A stretch of DNA of 64,000 nt, taken from Phoebastria nigripes. Lineage: Eukaryota; Chordata; Aves; Procellariiformes; Diomedeidae. Shown piece by piece: positions 55,126 to 64,000 of this stretch. Position numbers and translations under genes: made by a program. The notes under the pieces are model-generated. The model made no database searches. It was not told the origin of the DNA and worked only from the letters and a program-made list of their open reading frames with translations. Position 1 is the first letter of the stretch; every line of letters begins with the position of its first letter. The stretch spans positions 704,188-768,187 of the forward strand of contig JAYKAV010000911.1 of NCBI GenBank assembly GCA_035582835.1. The letters are read 5' to 3'.

Positions 55126-56601
55126 CTGGTTTCTGTTAGGTTATTGTATTAGGAGTCTCGAAGCTTCCTCCATTTAAGGTTAATTTATTGTTTGTATTAG
55201 TGCATATGCCTTAACAATGTAAAGAGCATTTCCCACAGATCAGTTAATAAGATGCAGCACAGAGAAACGGCCAATGAATCTGTTTGTTACAGTCTACTTA
55301 GTGAAGCTGTGACTACAATACTCTAGTGCTGAAGTCAGTGAAAAGACACCAGCACNACACAATCCAAGGAAAATGCAAGCTGATACAGCACAAAAGATTC
55401 TTTGTTTAAGAGCAGCAGAAATTTCCAGCAACTATCTGTGCAAAAATGCACGATAGAAGAGAATGTAATTAAATAATAAAACAAATGCAAACTAAAAGAG
55501 AATCATTANAAACCAGGACAAGGACACTTTGTTTTTAAGTACACACAATGAATTTTAAAGATCTTTCTTCAGAAGGGGCAATAAAGTATTATGGAGGAGT
55601 GACACATTTGATGGATGGGTGGGTTCTGAAAAACCACATTATCAATTACTTTTTTGTGTTTGGCTCTGGTCCAGTAATTTTTATTTGAACAGGCCACATG
55701 CTAGCATGGTTTTGATTGCAGGAAGTGACTGACTTGTTAAAGGGGTTACTATTCATTTGCTATCTTCAGCTTTACTCTATCCCTCCTTTTTCTGATAGGG
55801 ACTCTGTTATGGCAGGCACTGTTTCAATTCTTAAAAGCAAAAAAAAAAAAAAAGTAAAAAAAAGTTTGTTTAGTACACTACTCCAGTGTTTTGTTTTCAG
55901 CCAGCTCACATCAAGTTCAACCCAATATATCTATATATCTTGCAGGTTGTTCAGAAAACAAGCAATTTGATTGCCCCTCAAGTTTACTTCCCAATCAGTT
56001 TGACCCTGTGGGTTGTATCCTTTCTCTCTTTTATACCAGTGTTCATCCACAGCAGTGCCATTAAACCCAATGGGGTCACTTGAGCTACAAGCAATTAGGG
56101 AGTAAATCCCCACTCACTGTTTCCTTAAGTAAACTTTACAGAGGTTCATGAGATTGCCTCACCGAAAGGATTAGTTATCAGGAACAAAACGTCACTGTTT
56201 ACCTTTGAGACAGGTGTGGGTTAAAGGACTGGCTGATACCTGGAGTACCTGGAGTGAGGATCACTGCATTTATACCCAGTTACACAGATAGAAACAGTCC
56301 TTCAAATAACAATCATTTCCTCTTTACTTTCTGTAACTGTGGATTGTGAAGGTCCATTCGGCAGCACCCAGTGAAGAGAATTGCATTGTTTGCACTCAGT
56401 TTTCACAGAGACCAGACTGTGACCCCTACTATAAATCATACCTAGAACACAGGACAGAGTCTCACCACTTCCAGAATCCATTTTGCTACACTCCAGGAGA
56501 CTAGTGGCAGCTCTCCATCCCATGGAAGATATTCTGGACTCCCCATTGGGCTCCTCTCTGGTATTGGAGCAAGAAAGAAAAATGTATCAAGGACTAGAAA
56601 G
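55126..56601. other. intron, unique part right of the 55.1-kb exon
   Basis: Two ambiguous bases (55356, 55509) and an A-run near 55.84 kb. A minus-strand candidate exon at 56118-56157 with a near-perfect donor was rejected on phase. Nothing else recognised. Confidence 0.45.
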
Positions 56602-56606
56602 GCAAG
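56602..56606. repeat. target-site duplication, left copy
   Basis: GCAAG directly left of the LTR, repeated exactly at its right end (57155-57159). Five-base duplications are typical of ERVL-type (class III) and related elements. Confidence 0.8.
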
Positions 56607-57154
56607 TGTCACGGTTTAACCCTAGCCAGCAACTAAACACCACACAGCTGCTCGCTCACTCCCCTGCCTCCAGTGGGATGGGGGAGAGAATTGGGAGAGT
56701 AAAAGTGAGAAAACTCGGGGGTTGAGATAAAAACAGTTTAATAATTGAAATAAAATAAAGTAAAATAGTAGTAATAATAATAATAATAGAATATACCAAG
56801 CAAGTGATGCATGATGCAATTGCTCACCACCCACCGACTGATGCCAAGCCAGTCCCCGAGCAGCAATCACTGCCCCCCAGCCAACTCCCCCCAGTTTATA
56901 TACTGAGCATGATGTCATATGGTATGGAATACCCCTTTGGCCAGTTGGGCTAGCTGTCCTGGCTATGCTCCCTCCCAGCTTCTTGTGCACCTGGCAGAGC
57001 ATGGGAAGCTGAAAAGTCCTTGACTAGTGTAAACGCTACTTAGCAACTAAAACATCAGTATGTTATCAATATTATTCTCATACTAAATCCAAAACACAGC
57101 ACTATACCAGCTACTAGGAAGAAAATTAACCCTATCCCAGCTGAAAACAGGACA
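56607..57154 (-). mobile_element. solo LTR of an avian endogenous retrovirus
   Basis: 548 bp bounded by TG...CA ends (plus strand TGTCACGG ... AAAACAGGACA) and an exact 5-bp target duplication, so it is complete and alone. On the minus strand it shows a TATA box (TATATAAAC, 56893-56902), then an ATTAAA polyadenylation signal (56737-56742), in the order U3-R-U5. The terminal GTTTAACC-CAGCCAGCAACTAA block belongs to an LTR family very common in birds. No internal genes are present, so it arose by LTR-LTR recombination. It lies in an intron in the same orientation as the host gene. Confidence 0.92.
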
Positions 57155-57159
57155 GCAAG
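57155..57159. repeat. target-site duplication, right copy
   Basis: GCAAG, identical to the copy at 56602-56606. Confidence 0.8.
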
Positions 57160-57643
57160 GCTGCAACATGATGATGTAATTCATGCTAGGAGAGCATGAA
57201 CTCTCCGCTCTCCAGACCCAGGTGAACAGGGATAATAGAAAGGTAACCTCACATGCTGCTTTGACATAATCTGATGACTTGGCAATATTTTTCACATCAC
57301 CCCAAAATATGCATATAATCCACAAAAGCCTAATTTTGACCATTTTCTGAAGAAAGGATTGCTGACTCCATGGATATGTCCCTGTCCATATATAGGGTCA
57401 CTGTACATTAATCCATTAAACACAGAAATAGAAGCAGAATGCATTCAGTGGTTCTCAAAATCCATTTACTGTTTAAAAGTTCCAATGCTGAAATACACTA
57501 AAAGTTCAAAACTGCTCAGACTCCTGTAAGACACCAGGAAGTTTACATTGCAACTAATAAATTTACTTGAAGCACATCATCTTGACTACTTCTATTCTGA
57601 ATAATAACCGGAGAGGAATTATTCTTCCCATTCCTTAAGAAGG
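57160..57643. other. unique spacer between two LTRs
   Basis: About 480 bp. A 30-bp minus-strand segment near 57.58 kb has good splice sites but is too short and out of phase. The sequence does not resemble retroviral internal DNA. Confidence 0.5.
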
Positions 57644-57842
57644 TGTCGTGGTTTAACCCCAGCCAGCAACTAAGCACCACACAGCCGCTCGCTCACTCCC
57701 CCCACGGTGGGATGGGGGAGAGAGTCGGAAGGGTAAAAGTGAGAAAACTCGTGGGTTGAGATAAAGACAGTTTAATAGGGAAAGCAAAAGCCACACACGC
57801 AAGCAAAGCAAAACAAAGGAATTCCTTCACTACTTCCCATCG
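57644..57842 (-). mobile_element. second LTR, truncated (U5/R end only)
   Basis: Starts TGTCGTGGTTTAACCC and runs about 200 bp closely parallel to the neighbouring LTR, with the same CACACAGCCGCTCGCTCACT block and GATAAAGACAGTTTAATA (polyadenylation region). It then diverges into a different subfamily body and ends abruptly at the N at 57843. The U3 part and the other end are missing, so no target duplication can be checked. Confidence 0.88.
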
Positions 57843-58088
57843 NAACCTGGCCCAAAGGGACCAGGGGTGGAGATTGTAAGGAGGAAGGACAGAAGGAAAA
57901 GTGTATTTAGAGAACAACCCTGGTTGTTCATCAGATGAAAACACACTGTCGTCGAATTAGAGTTTTCCATTGTTTTGGAAGAATAAACATATATACAGCA
58001 GCTATTTGTTGAAATCAGTCTCTGCTAAACACATTAATCTTTTTATATAGTAATTCTATAGCTGCTAAAAGAGGTGTGTACATCTTAC
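57843..58088. other. intron remnant beside the truncated LTR
   Basis: Begins at an ambiguous base exactly where LTR similarity stops. The sequence after it does not match the LTR. The N may hide a collapsed gap. Confidence 0.45.
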
Positions 58089-58218
58089 TCATTAATATTG
58101 CTCCTAAGGAAGGTGTAAAGAAAATTGTTTCACAATAGGCAGTATCTAAACTTGCAATTCCCTGTGCTTGCTGAGCCTGCAGTACAATGAGAGCATGCAA
58201 GTCAACTTCAATGTATAA
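58089..58218 (-). CDS. coding exon, hydrophobic/amphipathic segment
   Basis: 130 bp, phase 0 to 1. The acceptor is strong (TCTCTTTTAATCTTCAG) and the donor is ATGA/GTAAGA. Only one frame is open. The product begins LYIEVDLHALIVLQAQQAQG, which looks like a beta strand followed by a helix, and ends FFTPSLGAILM. I know no family with this pattern. The intron downstream carries the two LTR insertions. Confidence 0.76.
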
Positions 58219-59018
58219 CTGAAGATTAAAAGAGAAATGGTGTCTTTACCTTTTCAGAGCAATCAGGAAATTTGCAGTATATGATGTGAAAAAGAGAAGT
58301 TCAAAATCTTATTTACACTCTGAAAATAAGTTTAAAATCTTTTTTGAGTTTTTGCCCTAGATAATATTTTTGTGCTGCACAGTTTACTCACTTTTGCTGA
58401 AGTACAGAAACGTTAATAGGGTCAATATAAAGAACATTAAACTGAAGATCTATTACATCCATTTAATATTATTTTTCTTTCTTTTGGCCTCTGACCCTTC
58501 AGTACAGCTTTCCTCATCCTACTTAATGCACCTTGAACTTGTAAAATTAAATTGGTTTGTATAGTTTTCTTGCATGACAAAATATAAGTCATTCCACAAT
58601 GTTAATTTCCGAACAGTGATACCTTCTCTATCAAAATTATGTGACAAAAATCCCCTTTTCAACTTAATATTTACTTTTGAAAAGCTAAAGTTTTGAAAAA
58701 TGTGGAATAGTATTTATTGCACCTAAGAAATCTTGAGTCAAAGACTTAACTCAAAGAATTGGATTTATTCAGTAATTAATATGTGCCAGAGGCTAAATAG
58801 TGACTTACATTAATGATACTGCAAGGGCTGGGAGAACTTTCTTTACCTTCAGGGGCGTGGACTGCATCTTGGGTAGCAAGAAGGCATGCTAAATCCATTC
58901 TCCTTATCTTCTAATATTGCTAGCAGACTTCTAACGTGGCAGTAAACACTGAAACCTGGTTAGAAAAGTTGGAAGGCGGGGTAAAATGGTAAGCTGTGTG
59001 TTTTCATACAATCGTCAC
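58219..59018. other. intron between the 59.1- and 58.2-kb exons
   Basis: 0.8 kb of unique AT-rich sequence. The flanking exons agree in phase. No feature seen. Confidence 0.6.
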
Positions 59019-59178
59019 TCCTGAGAGGGAAATCCTTGTTCTTCTTATACTGGGGGTGGACGCAACGGAGGCTGTGTCATGTGAGTGGGTGACTTCTTCC
59101 TCATTATAACTCTGGCTTTCAGCACTTAGACCAGCCCATACATTTTCTTGTGAAACCATCTGATTAATTTTTGGGAAG
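59019..59178 (-). CDS. coding exon, Ser/Thr/Glu-rich linker
   Basis: 160 bp, phase 2 to 0. The acceptor ends CAAAACTTTCTTAG and the donor is GGA/GTGACG, which is acceptable but not ideal. The product is polar, with many Ser, Thr, Glu and His residues (SYNEEEVTHSHDTASVAST), followed by a basic patch SIRRTRIS that looks like a kinase-type target or a flexible hinge. It runs in phase straight into the next exon. It has the composition of a disordered linker between two folded parts. Confidence 0.75.
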
Positions 59179-59739
59179 CTAAGAAAGTTTTGGGTCCAAT
59201 GCTGCAAATGAACTGGTGGACTTTAAGTTACTGAGATTAACATGGTTCCTATGAATAAAGTGCACTAAGAAATATTGTATTCTCATCAGGGGTATAACTT
59301 GTTATCTAGCTGCAATGTGACTATAAGGTATAATTGTGTGAAAACGCTTTGTTCAGGACCAGCTTTGTCACTTCAAGCCGTATTGCACTCGTTCCTTTTT
59401 TATTGCAAGCTAGAAGAATGTTGCCACAAAATGTGGGATAAACAGCCTTATGGCTACATCCATTTAGCAAATGTTACAGGTGGGCCTCAAGACTAAGTCA
59501 CTCCCTTGCAGGAAGTGAGGGGTGACTAGTTAGCACTCACATCTCAAACCTGATAAAAAGGTGTAAATGCAACTTAATGATGGCCTAGCACTTTACGAGA
59601 ATTCTCCGAGGGAGTTAAGTTTTCTTCCCAAAGAATTTGTCATGGGTTTGCCATGGAAAAAAATATTCCTTATGCTAGTTCATAGATTTCAATGAGAAAG
59701 GGAACATTGTCTAGGAAAAATTACTTCAATTTCAAATAC
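59179..59739. other. intron between the 59.8- and 59.1-kb exons
   Basis: 0.56 kb of unique sequence. Flanking exons agree in phase. No feature seen. Confidence 0.6.
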
Positions 59740-59817
59740 CTGCCTAAGCCATCCTGTACCGTGTAGGTTTGCAAATCCAGCTTCCAGTATATGATAGGCC
59801 CTAAACTGCTATCCTTC
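59740..59817 (-). CDS. coding exon, unnamed gene
   Basis: Excellent sites: the acceptor ends AAGTTTTTTCTGCAG and the donor is GCAG/GTATTT. Of the three frames only one is open (phase 2 to 2). It contains SLGPIIYWKLDLQTYTVQ, with the Trp/Tyr/Ile-rich pattern typical of a folded beta or mixed segment. It joins the following exon through an AG+C serine codon. Confidence 0.75.
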
Positions 59818-60116
59818 CTGCAGAAAAAACTTCTGTGGACTTTAACAGAGGTTTTCCTGCCACACCCCAACTGACTTTCTTACAAGTGGAATTGTGTCAT
59901 CGCAAGAAATTTGCATGTAATGAATCAAGCAGAAATAAACAAAGTAAGACCATGAATGCAAAACACCAACGCCTATAAAAGAACTAAATAAAATGGGACT
60001 TTGGCAATGTTAAAGAAGAATGTAGAGACTTCATTGAAAAATAGTTTGGAACATGCAAAACTCTTGTTCTGTGAGAGAGCTACATATAAACTGACATATA
60101 AATCATTGTATTTTAC

Positions 60117-60163
60117 ATAGTATCATAAATTCTCTTAATGTGCTTACTAGCTACAACATATCC
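60117..60163 (-). CDS. short coding exon, unnamed gene
   Basis: A 47-bp exon only about 60 bp downstream of the previous one, so the intron is near the minimum size. The acceptor ends GACCTTAG and the donor is TAT/GTAAAA. The phase 0 to 2 frame reads GYVVASKHIKRIYDT and, with the first base of the next exon, closes a Met codon. The site strengths are average and the case rests on the phase fit between the exons on each side. A nearby alternative acceptor and donor (60148-60179) would create a stop across the junction. Confidence 0.5.
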
Positions 60164-60222
60164 CTAAGGTCATTAATGACTAATTTAGAAAGTTGTAGGT
60201 AGGGAGCGTTTTAAAAACCTAC

Positions 60223-60362
60223 TGAGACAGGGTCACTTGATAACACTTGTAAAACACAAGAACATAAACTGTGTGTCATGCTGTTACATTCTTCTATTAG
60301 TAAAACCTGGCTTAACACCATAATTAAAAGTTTTAAGCAGAGGGAACTTGGTGCCAATTCAA
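60223..60362 (-). CDS. coding exon, unnamed gene (hydrophobic helix-rich segment)
   Basis: The donor is TCA/GTAGGT. Two acceptors are possible: an inner one after GGTTTTCAG (exon end 60362, phase 1) and an outer one after CTTTCAAAAAG (exon end 60384, phase 0). Both keep the same frame and both give phase 0 at the donor. The peptide contains ELAPSSLCLKLLIMVLSQV, a hydrophobic run that could be a buried helix or a weak membrane segment, followed by a Cys-containing stretch with two CSC/EEC-type cysteines. It joins the next exon in phase 0. Function unknown. Confidence 0.62.
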
Positions 60363-60495
60363 CTGAAAACCTCACCGAGTTTATCTTTTTGAAAGATAAG
60401 AAGAGCACTTGTTACACAGTGCACTTAAATACGTGTACTGATATAAGATTTACATTTTGAACTGATTGATTTATCAGTTTAACACCTTTATTTTT

Positions 60496-60543
60496 GTGAG
60501 TGTGTGTGCATGTGTGCGTGCGTGTGTGTATGTGTGTGTGAGT
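60496..60543. repeat. TG dinucleotide microsatellite
   Basis: An interrupted (TG)n run with CATG and CGTG variants, about 48 bases. Likely polymorphic. Confidence 0.9.
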
Positions 60544-60832
60544 ACACAGCTGACAAAGCATGGTGACCTAGTAACTTGGTCCCAAAATAAACCCTAATAA
60601 GTTGCAGGGCTAGGCACAACTCTCTTGGTCTTCAGCTACAGTCATTCCAGACAGGAAATCTATGGGGTTACATACAAAATGGCCTCAGGACTGGACCCTT
60701 TATTAAAGGTCCTCTGGCACTGATAAATCTCTGTATTAAGGTTATGACTCGACTATAAAAAAATCACCAGAGTCTGAAAGTGGGTTAGAAAATCTTAGCT
60801 GGAAAACAGTTTCTTTTCACCTATTGTGTAAA

Positions 60833-60860
60833 ATACATATATACATATATACATATATAA
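60833..60860. repeat. TATACA-type microsatellite
   Basis: ATACATATATACATATATAC-type repeat, about 28 bases, nearly self-complementary. Confidence 0.85.
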
Positions 60861-61063
60861 GCACACATTGTTCTGTTTATTTCAGACTTTAGACTTTGAA
60901 TGTAAACAAAAGCTGACTAGTTCTGAATTAATAGGACTGAAATAACCAGTTGCTTTTCTTGATAACAGGAGAAAAAGAATGGATGCAATGTTTTGCAACC
61001 CCTGGCTCCTCTGTGGTATTTCATAAGGGTTTTTCTACACCAGTCAAAACTCAGCACACTTAC

Positions 61064-61104
61064 TGTGCATATAAAACTGCCTAAATATTTCTTGCAGTCG
61101 ATCA
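61064..61104 (-). CDS. candidate exon, frame ambiguous
   Basis: A 41-bp segment with a perfect-consensus donor (ACA/GTAAGT) and a moderate acceptor ending CTCATAAG. Two frames are open. One reads DRLQEIFRQFYMH (phase 2 to 1) and joins the next exon through its inner acceptor. The other reads IDCKKYLGSFICT (phase 1 to 0) and joins through the outer acceptor. The first looks more protein-like. Nothing upstream fixes the phase. Confidence 0.38.
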
Positions 61105-62159
61105 CTTATGAGAAATCTTTAGCAAGATGTGTAAAACATTTAAAAGCTACCTTCTCCACTTGCTAGATTAATAGTACAGGTTATATAACCTACCATAAAA
61201 GATTTTTCATAAAAGAAGGAAAAAACAATGAACTTTAAATACAAAACAGCCTATATCTAAAGACTCATCAAGGCTGTGTCAGAAATGACAAAAGATAGGA
61301 AAACAGAATGACATTGACATTCTGATCTTAATTCACATCATTTAAAAGTGGCAAGTTATAGTGCACTTTCTCTTAAACTTCTGGATTTCATGGATCTTGC
61401 CAGAATGCTACAAAACTGTGCAAAAATACACAGTGATTAACATAAAGAGTTAAGTATATAGATATATACATCTTGCTAAAGCTTAGCAAACCAAACTCTG
61501 CCCTACTTCTAGCCACACAAATTCACTGAAGACTAATGGGCAAGCAAGAGTGAACAGTGCTGAAGCTTCGATGAACATCGCTGGTAAACTGCCTTCCAAA
61601 AGAAGAGGGACTGCTTTGACCAAAAAGCTGTATGCGTTTGCCTTCTAAGGGGTTGAATACCTTTCTGTTTGGACCTCTGTACCTCATGCCAAACTCATGC
61701 AGAGCGACAAGGAACAAAGAATCCTGCTGTTATTTTCAGAATTCAATTTCTTCATATATAGTGTTTATTTTATAACTGGACTTGTCCTTCTCCAGGTTGT
61801 GGATTTGATGCCAAAATCCACTGAGCTCGCCCATCACGTTTTTCAGAGATGCTTGCGGCTCTGCAGAGTGAGTTGTTCTGTTCTGTTCTTGCACAGCTTT
61901 CAAGCACTTGGGCGACAGGCATTTAAGCATTTGCAGATTTGGCAGCCCTACTTCTGAACATCAAGACTTGATCCTGGCACATGGTGAACGTCCTCTATTT
62001 CAGAGGAGTTGGAAGTGCTCCGCTGTCTAGTGAAGGGTGCTCATGACCAATCTTTTAAAAGCATGGTGCTGGAAGATTTAGACACATGAGAAGCGGTGTT
62101 TTCGTAATTAGGCAGCTGTTTTATCTCCAAATCTTTATATTCAGAGGTCTAAATCTCAC
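61105..62159. other. 5' intron region
   Basis: A 39-bp minus-strand candidate near 61.15-61.19 kb and a 33-bp one near 61.66-61.69 kb have good pyrimidine tracts but are too short to credit. An old repeat relic is present near 61.47-61.56 kb ('taagactgaagt'-type). Overlapping open frames at 61.5-61.96 kb are not convincing. Confidence 0.4.
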
Positions 62160-62261
62160 TGGAACACTGATTATGAACTTGGTAAATATGAAAATTCCAG
62201 CAGAAACGAAATATGCAAGTAGGCTGAAGGCTGACTATTGCAACACCTAACACGTAGACAT
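62160..62261 (-). CDS. possible 5' exon (weak)
   Basis: The acceptor is preceded by a strong pyrimidine run (TTCTCACCTTCTGTTTTTAT, then an AG at 62262-62263). The donor is GTGAGA left of 62160. With phase 1 at both ends the 102-bp exon reads open and encodes a hydrophobic stretch beginning VYVLGVAIVSLQPTC. A second frame is almost open. It could be a coding exon, a non-coding 5' exon or chance. Confidence 0.25.
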
Positions 62262-63479
62262 CTTCGGCGGTATAAAAACAGAAGGTGAGAAGGACATGTT
62301 TTGGTCCATTTCCCAGTGGACCAGTTGCCATTTTAGGCAAAAAATTGCTTCAAAAGGATTCAGAATCAGTTGCCACAAACCACTCCAGGTGCTAGCGGTT
62401 ATAGCACTCCCCATGGAGGAAGCAGATTTTGGTTACAAACTCTACTTCAGAAAGAGGAGGAATTCCCATCCTGTGCCTCCTGCAGCTCCGAGCCCTAGGC
62501 AGTGGTGGAAGATGGACCGCGTTACCATCTTCATCAGCACCACTGCTACTCTGCTTCAGAGTCCTGAGCTCCTGACTACTGGACCAGTCCTCAGAGGTCA
62601 CGGAAGCAAGGCAAAACCTCGGTGGCAAAACCTGGGTGGCATGTCCCATCAAGGCCTCAAGGTGCTCGGCAGCTGCAGGCCTTAGCCAGAGATCTGTGGG
62701 CAGTAAAGAGAATTTACGACCAAAAATCTAAGTATATATAATTTAGCTGCCATCGTTATGGCACTAATTGCTGAGTGCAAGTTTTGAGACTATAGATTTG
62801 GAATCCTGGCATCAAAAATGACGTGACTAAACCTCATCTATTTTGCATGCAGGTTTAAACTGCAGCTCATCAGGAATACAAACTGCTCGAAGGCAAATCT
62901 AAGCATGACAGGCACAGAGAGAAAAAAAAAAGTCTGAGCCTATCCCTCACGTGTGCATCACTTCACGGCGTTGTCTGCAGTGGGGCTCGGCAGAAAAATT
63001 GTTCTGGGGTCTTTTTAGGACACAGCACCACTAGGTGCAGAATCGGTTTTTTGGGGAAATCAGGCGTTCACGTTACAGCTTGCCAGCGGCAGCAGTGCAC
63101 CAGGCACACGACGTGCAGGCCTGGGAAGACATTTCCTGGAGCCTGCTCCCCAGCCTGCAGACCACAGAAGCCGCGGCAGCCGCAGCCAAGCTGCATGTGA
63201 GACTCGGCTGTAGTTACCTGCCCCTTCCCTTCCATAGGTCATCTCCAGGTGCGTTTACTGCACCTGCAGACACCGGGCCCTCGGGACTCAGCCGCCCTCC
63301 TCCCGCCTGACGCTGGCAGAAAATGCCCCGCCGAACGTCAACGTACCTTTACAGCATATCATTGAAAGGTCCAGTCTTTAAGCCTTACTCTTGCGAGTAG
63401 CTAACACCCTCTCACTGCAACCGCTCCCCAGAGTAAAGATCGGGTCCCTTAAGTAAAGCCAGCAGGAAAAAAAGCCTTA
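62262..63479. other. first-intron region before the CpG island
   Basis: Unique sequence with GC rising from about 63.03 kb. A 129-codon plus-strand open frame (62296-62685) lacks splice context and protein character. Confidence 0.4.
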
Positions 63480-64000
63480 GGTCACGCCGCATTCAGCGAC
63501 TGTAACACGGCACCCCTCCGCCCGCCCGGGCCACGCCGCGGGGCCCAGCGGCACCGGCCACGGGGGCACGCAGCGGCGCAGGAGGCGTCAAACGGCCGGG
63601 GGCTGCCCCGCCTCGGCCCCACCGCCTCGGCCTCGGCGCTTTCCGGGTGTAAACCGTTCAAAACGGGCCGCTGCGAAGGCAGGCCGGCCCCGGCACCCGC
63701 AGCCTGGGGAGCGGAGACGAGGGGAGGCGAGAGCAGGAAGGTGCCCGCCCGCCCCGCCCGCGGTTCTCGGGGATCGCCCGTCCCTCACGGTAGGCGATGC
63801 GGGGGCAGCGCCCCTCCTTCCGACGAGCCCCACGACGGGCCGGGGAAAGCGAGCCCGGAGAGGGCGGCCCGCCCGCCGCGGCCCGCGGGGAGCACCGGCC
63901 CGCCGCGCCTGTCTCTTGAAGGAGACGTTGCCCCCTCATTAGCGCGCGTCCCCGGCGGCGCGGGCGGCCGGCGGTGGCCGCGGGCGGGGCGGGAGGCGGG
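63480..64000. promoter_or_regulatory. CpG island, probable promoter of the minus-strand gene
   Basis: GC content jumps from about 40 percent to well over 70 percent, and CpG dinucleotides, rare elsewhere in the window, become very frequent. Several GGGCGG-type boxes (Sp1-like) lie at 63980-64000. The exons found to the left are all on the minus strand, so the island sits where their 5' end is expected. No TATA box is evident, as usual for CpG-island promoters. The island runs past the window edge, so a divergent plus-strand gene cannot be excluded. CpG enrichment begins weakly near 63.03 kb. Confidence 0.8.
63789..63939 (-). CDS. possible first coding exon (weak)
   Basis: An ATG at 63939 opens a minus-strand frame that reaches a GTGAGG donor just left of 63789, leaving phase 1. 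The peptide is Arg/Ala/Gly/Pro-rich, as any GC-rich frame would be, so composition gives no support. The exon could equally be 5' untranslated. It is listed because its phase fits the next weak candidate at 62.2 kb and because it lies inside the CpG island where exon 1 should be. Confidence 0.22.

Larger units (their letters stand above)
1..63939 (-). other. unnamed multi-exon protein-coding gene (modelled span, open at the left edge)
   Basis: Gene model built by hand from minus-strand splice sites. A CpG island at the right edge supplies the promoter, and exons follow leftwards at about 60.3, 60.1, 59.8, 59.1, 58.2, 55.1, 53.6, 51.2, 46.7, 42.4, 42.0, 38.5, 36.1, 27.8, 3.1 and 1.5 kb. The codon phases at the fifteen junctions all agree, which chance open frames would not give. 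The two strongest donors are GTAAGT and GTAAGA. Conceptual product from 60.4 kb on is over 500 residues and lacks both ends. I do not recognise the family. The two CxxC pairs suggest metal binding, but no domain can be named. Introns range from about 60 bp to about 24 kb. Confidence 0.75.

Noticed and set aside
56118..56157. Minus-strand 40-bp candidate exon with a near-perfect GTGAGT donor
   Set aside because: Phase 1 to 2 cannot connect to the 55.1-kb exon in the chosen frame, and the exon is very short.
57577..57606. 30-bp minus-strand micro-exon with good sites
   Set aside because: Out of phase with the 58.2-kb exon, and too short to support.
60148..60179. Minus-strand 32-bp segment with good splice sites
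   Set aside because: Joined to the next exon it makes a TAG across the junction. The overlapping 47-bp alternative fits the frame.
62296..62685. 129-codon plus-strand open frame
   Set aside because: The longest frame in the window, but it sits in GC-rich DNA without splice sites or a plausible start context.
63588..63939. Long Arg/Pro/Gly frames in the CpG island
   Set aside because: GC-rich DNA lacks stop codons by composition. Only one was kept, as a weak first-exon candidate because of its donor.

Overview
This is vertebrate, almost certainly avian, nuclear DNA. It is AT-rich, has no operon-like gene packing, and contains intron-type splice signals. It also carries a CR1 LINE 3' end (19.55-19.64 kb) with the bird-typical ATTCTATG-type tail, and LTRs of a family common in birds (56.6-57.2 and 57.6-57.8 kb). 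Very old amniote-type repeat remnants (MIR-like and others) are scattered through it. Nine ambiguous single-base Ns look like unresolved assembly positions.

The main content is one large gene on the minus strand. I rebuilt it from splice sites and reading-frame continuity. A CpG island at the right edge (about 63.48-64.0 kb) is the likely promoter. Coding exons then run leftwards from about 61 kb to 1.4 kb, and the gene probably continues out of the left edge. From 60.36 kb to 1.42 kb, fifteen successive candidate exons each have a usable acceptor and donor and one open frame, and every exon-exon junction agrees in codon phase. Weaker candidates exist at the 5' end (63.8, 62.2, 61.1 kb) and inside the longest intron (9.9 kb). 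I do not recognise the protein. Visible properties are a hydrophobic stretch near the start of the modelled part, a Ser/Thr-rich linker, two CxxC pairs about 50 residues apart (possible zinc site), and a Lys/Asn-rich C-terminal part. No gene symbol is given.

Region by region: 1-1.4 kb is intron or flank with an MIR-like relic; 1.4-3.2 kb holds two exons; 3.2-27.7 kb is a very long intron with conserved-looking DNA near 3.6 kb, an inverted repeat of about 137 bp per arm at 13.4/14.4 kb, a 190-bp purine tract at 17.3 kb and the CR1 fragment; 27.7-46.7 kb holds six exons separated by 0.3-8 kb; 46.7-60.4 kb holds seven exons, with the LTR insertions in one intron; 60.4-63.5 kb holds uncertain 5' exons and unique sequence; 63.5-64 kb is the CpG island. 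No tRNA, rRNA, CRISPR or intact transposon was seen.
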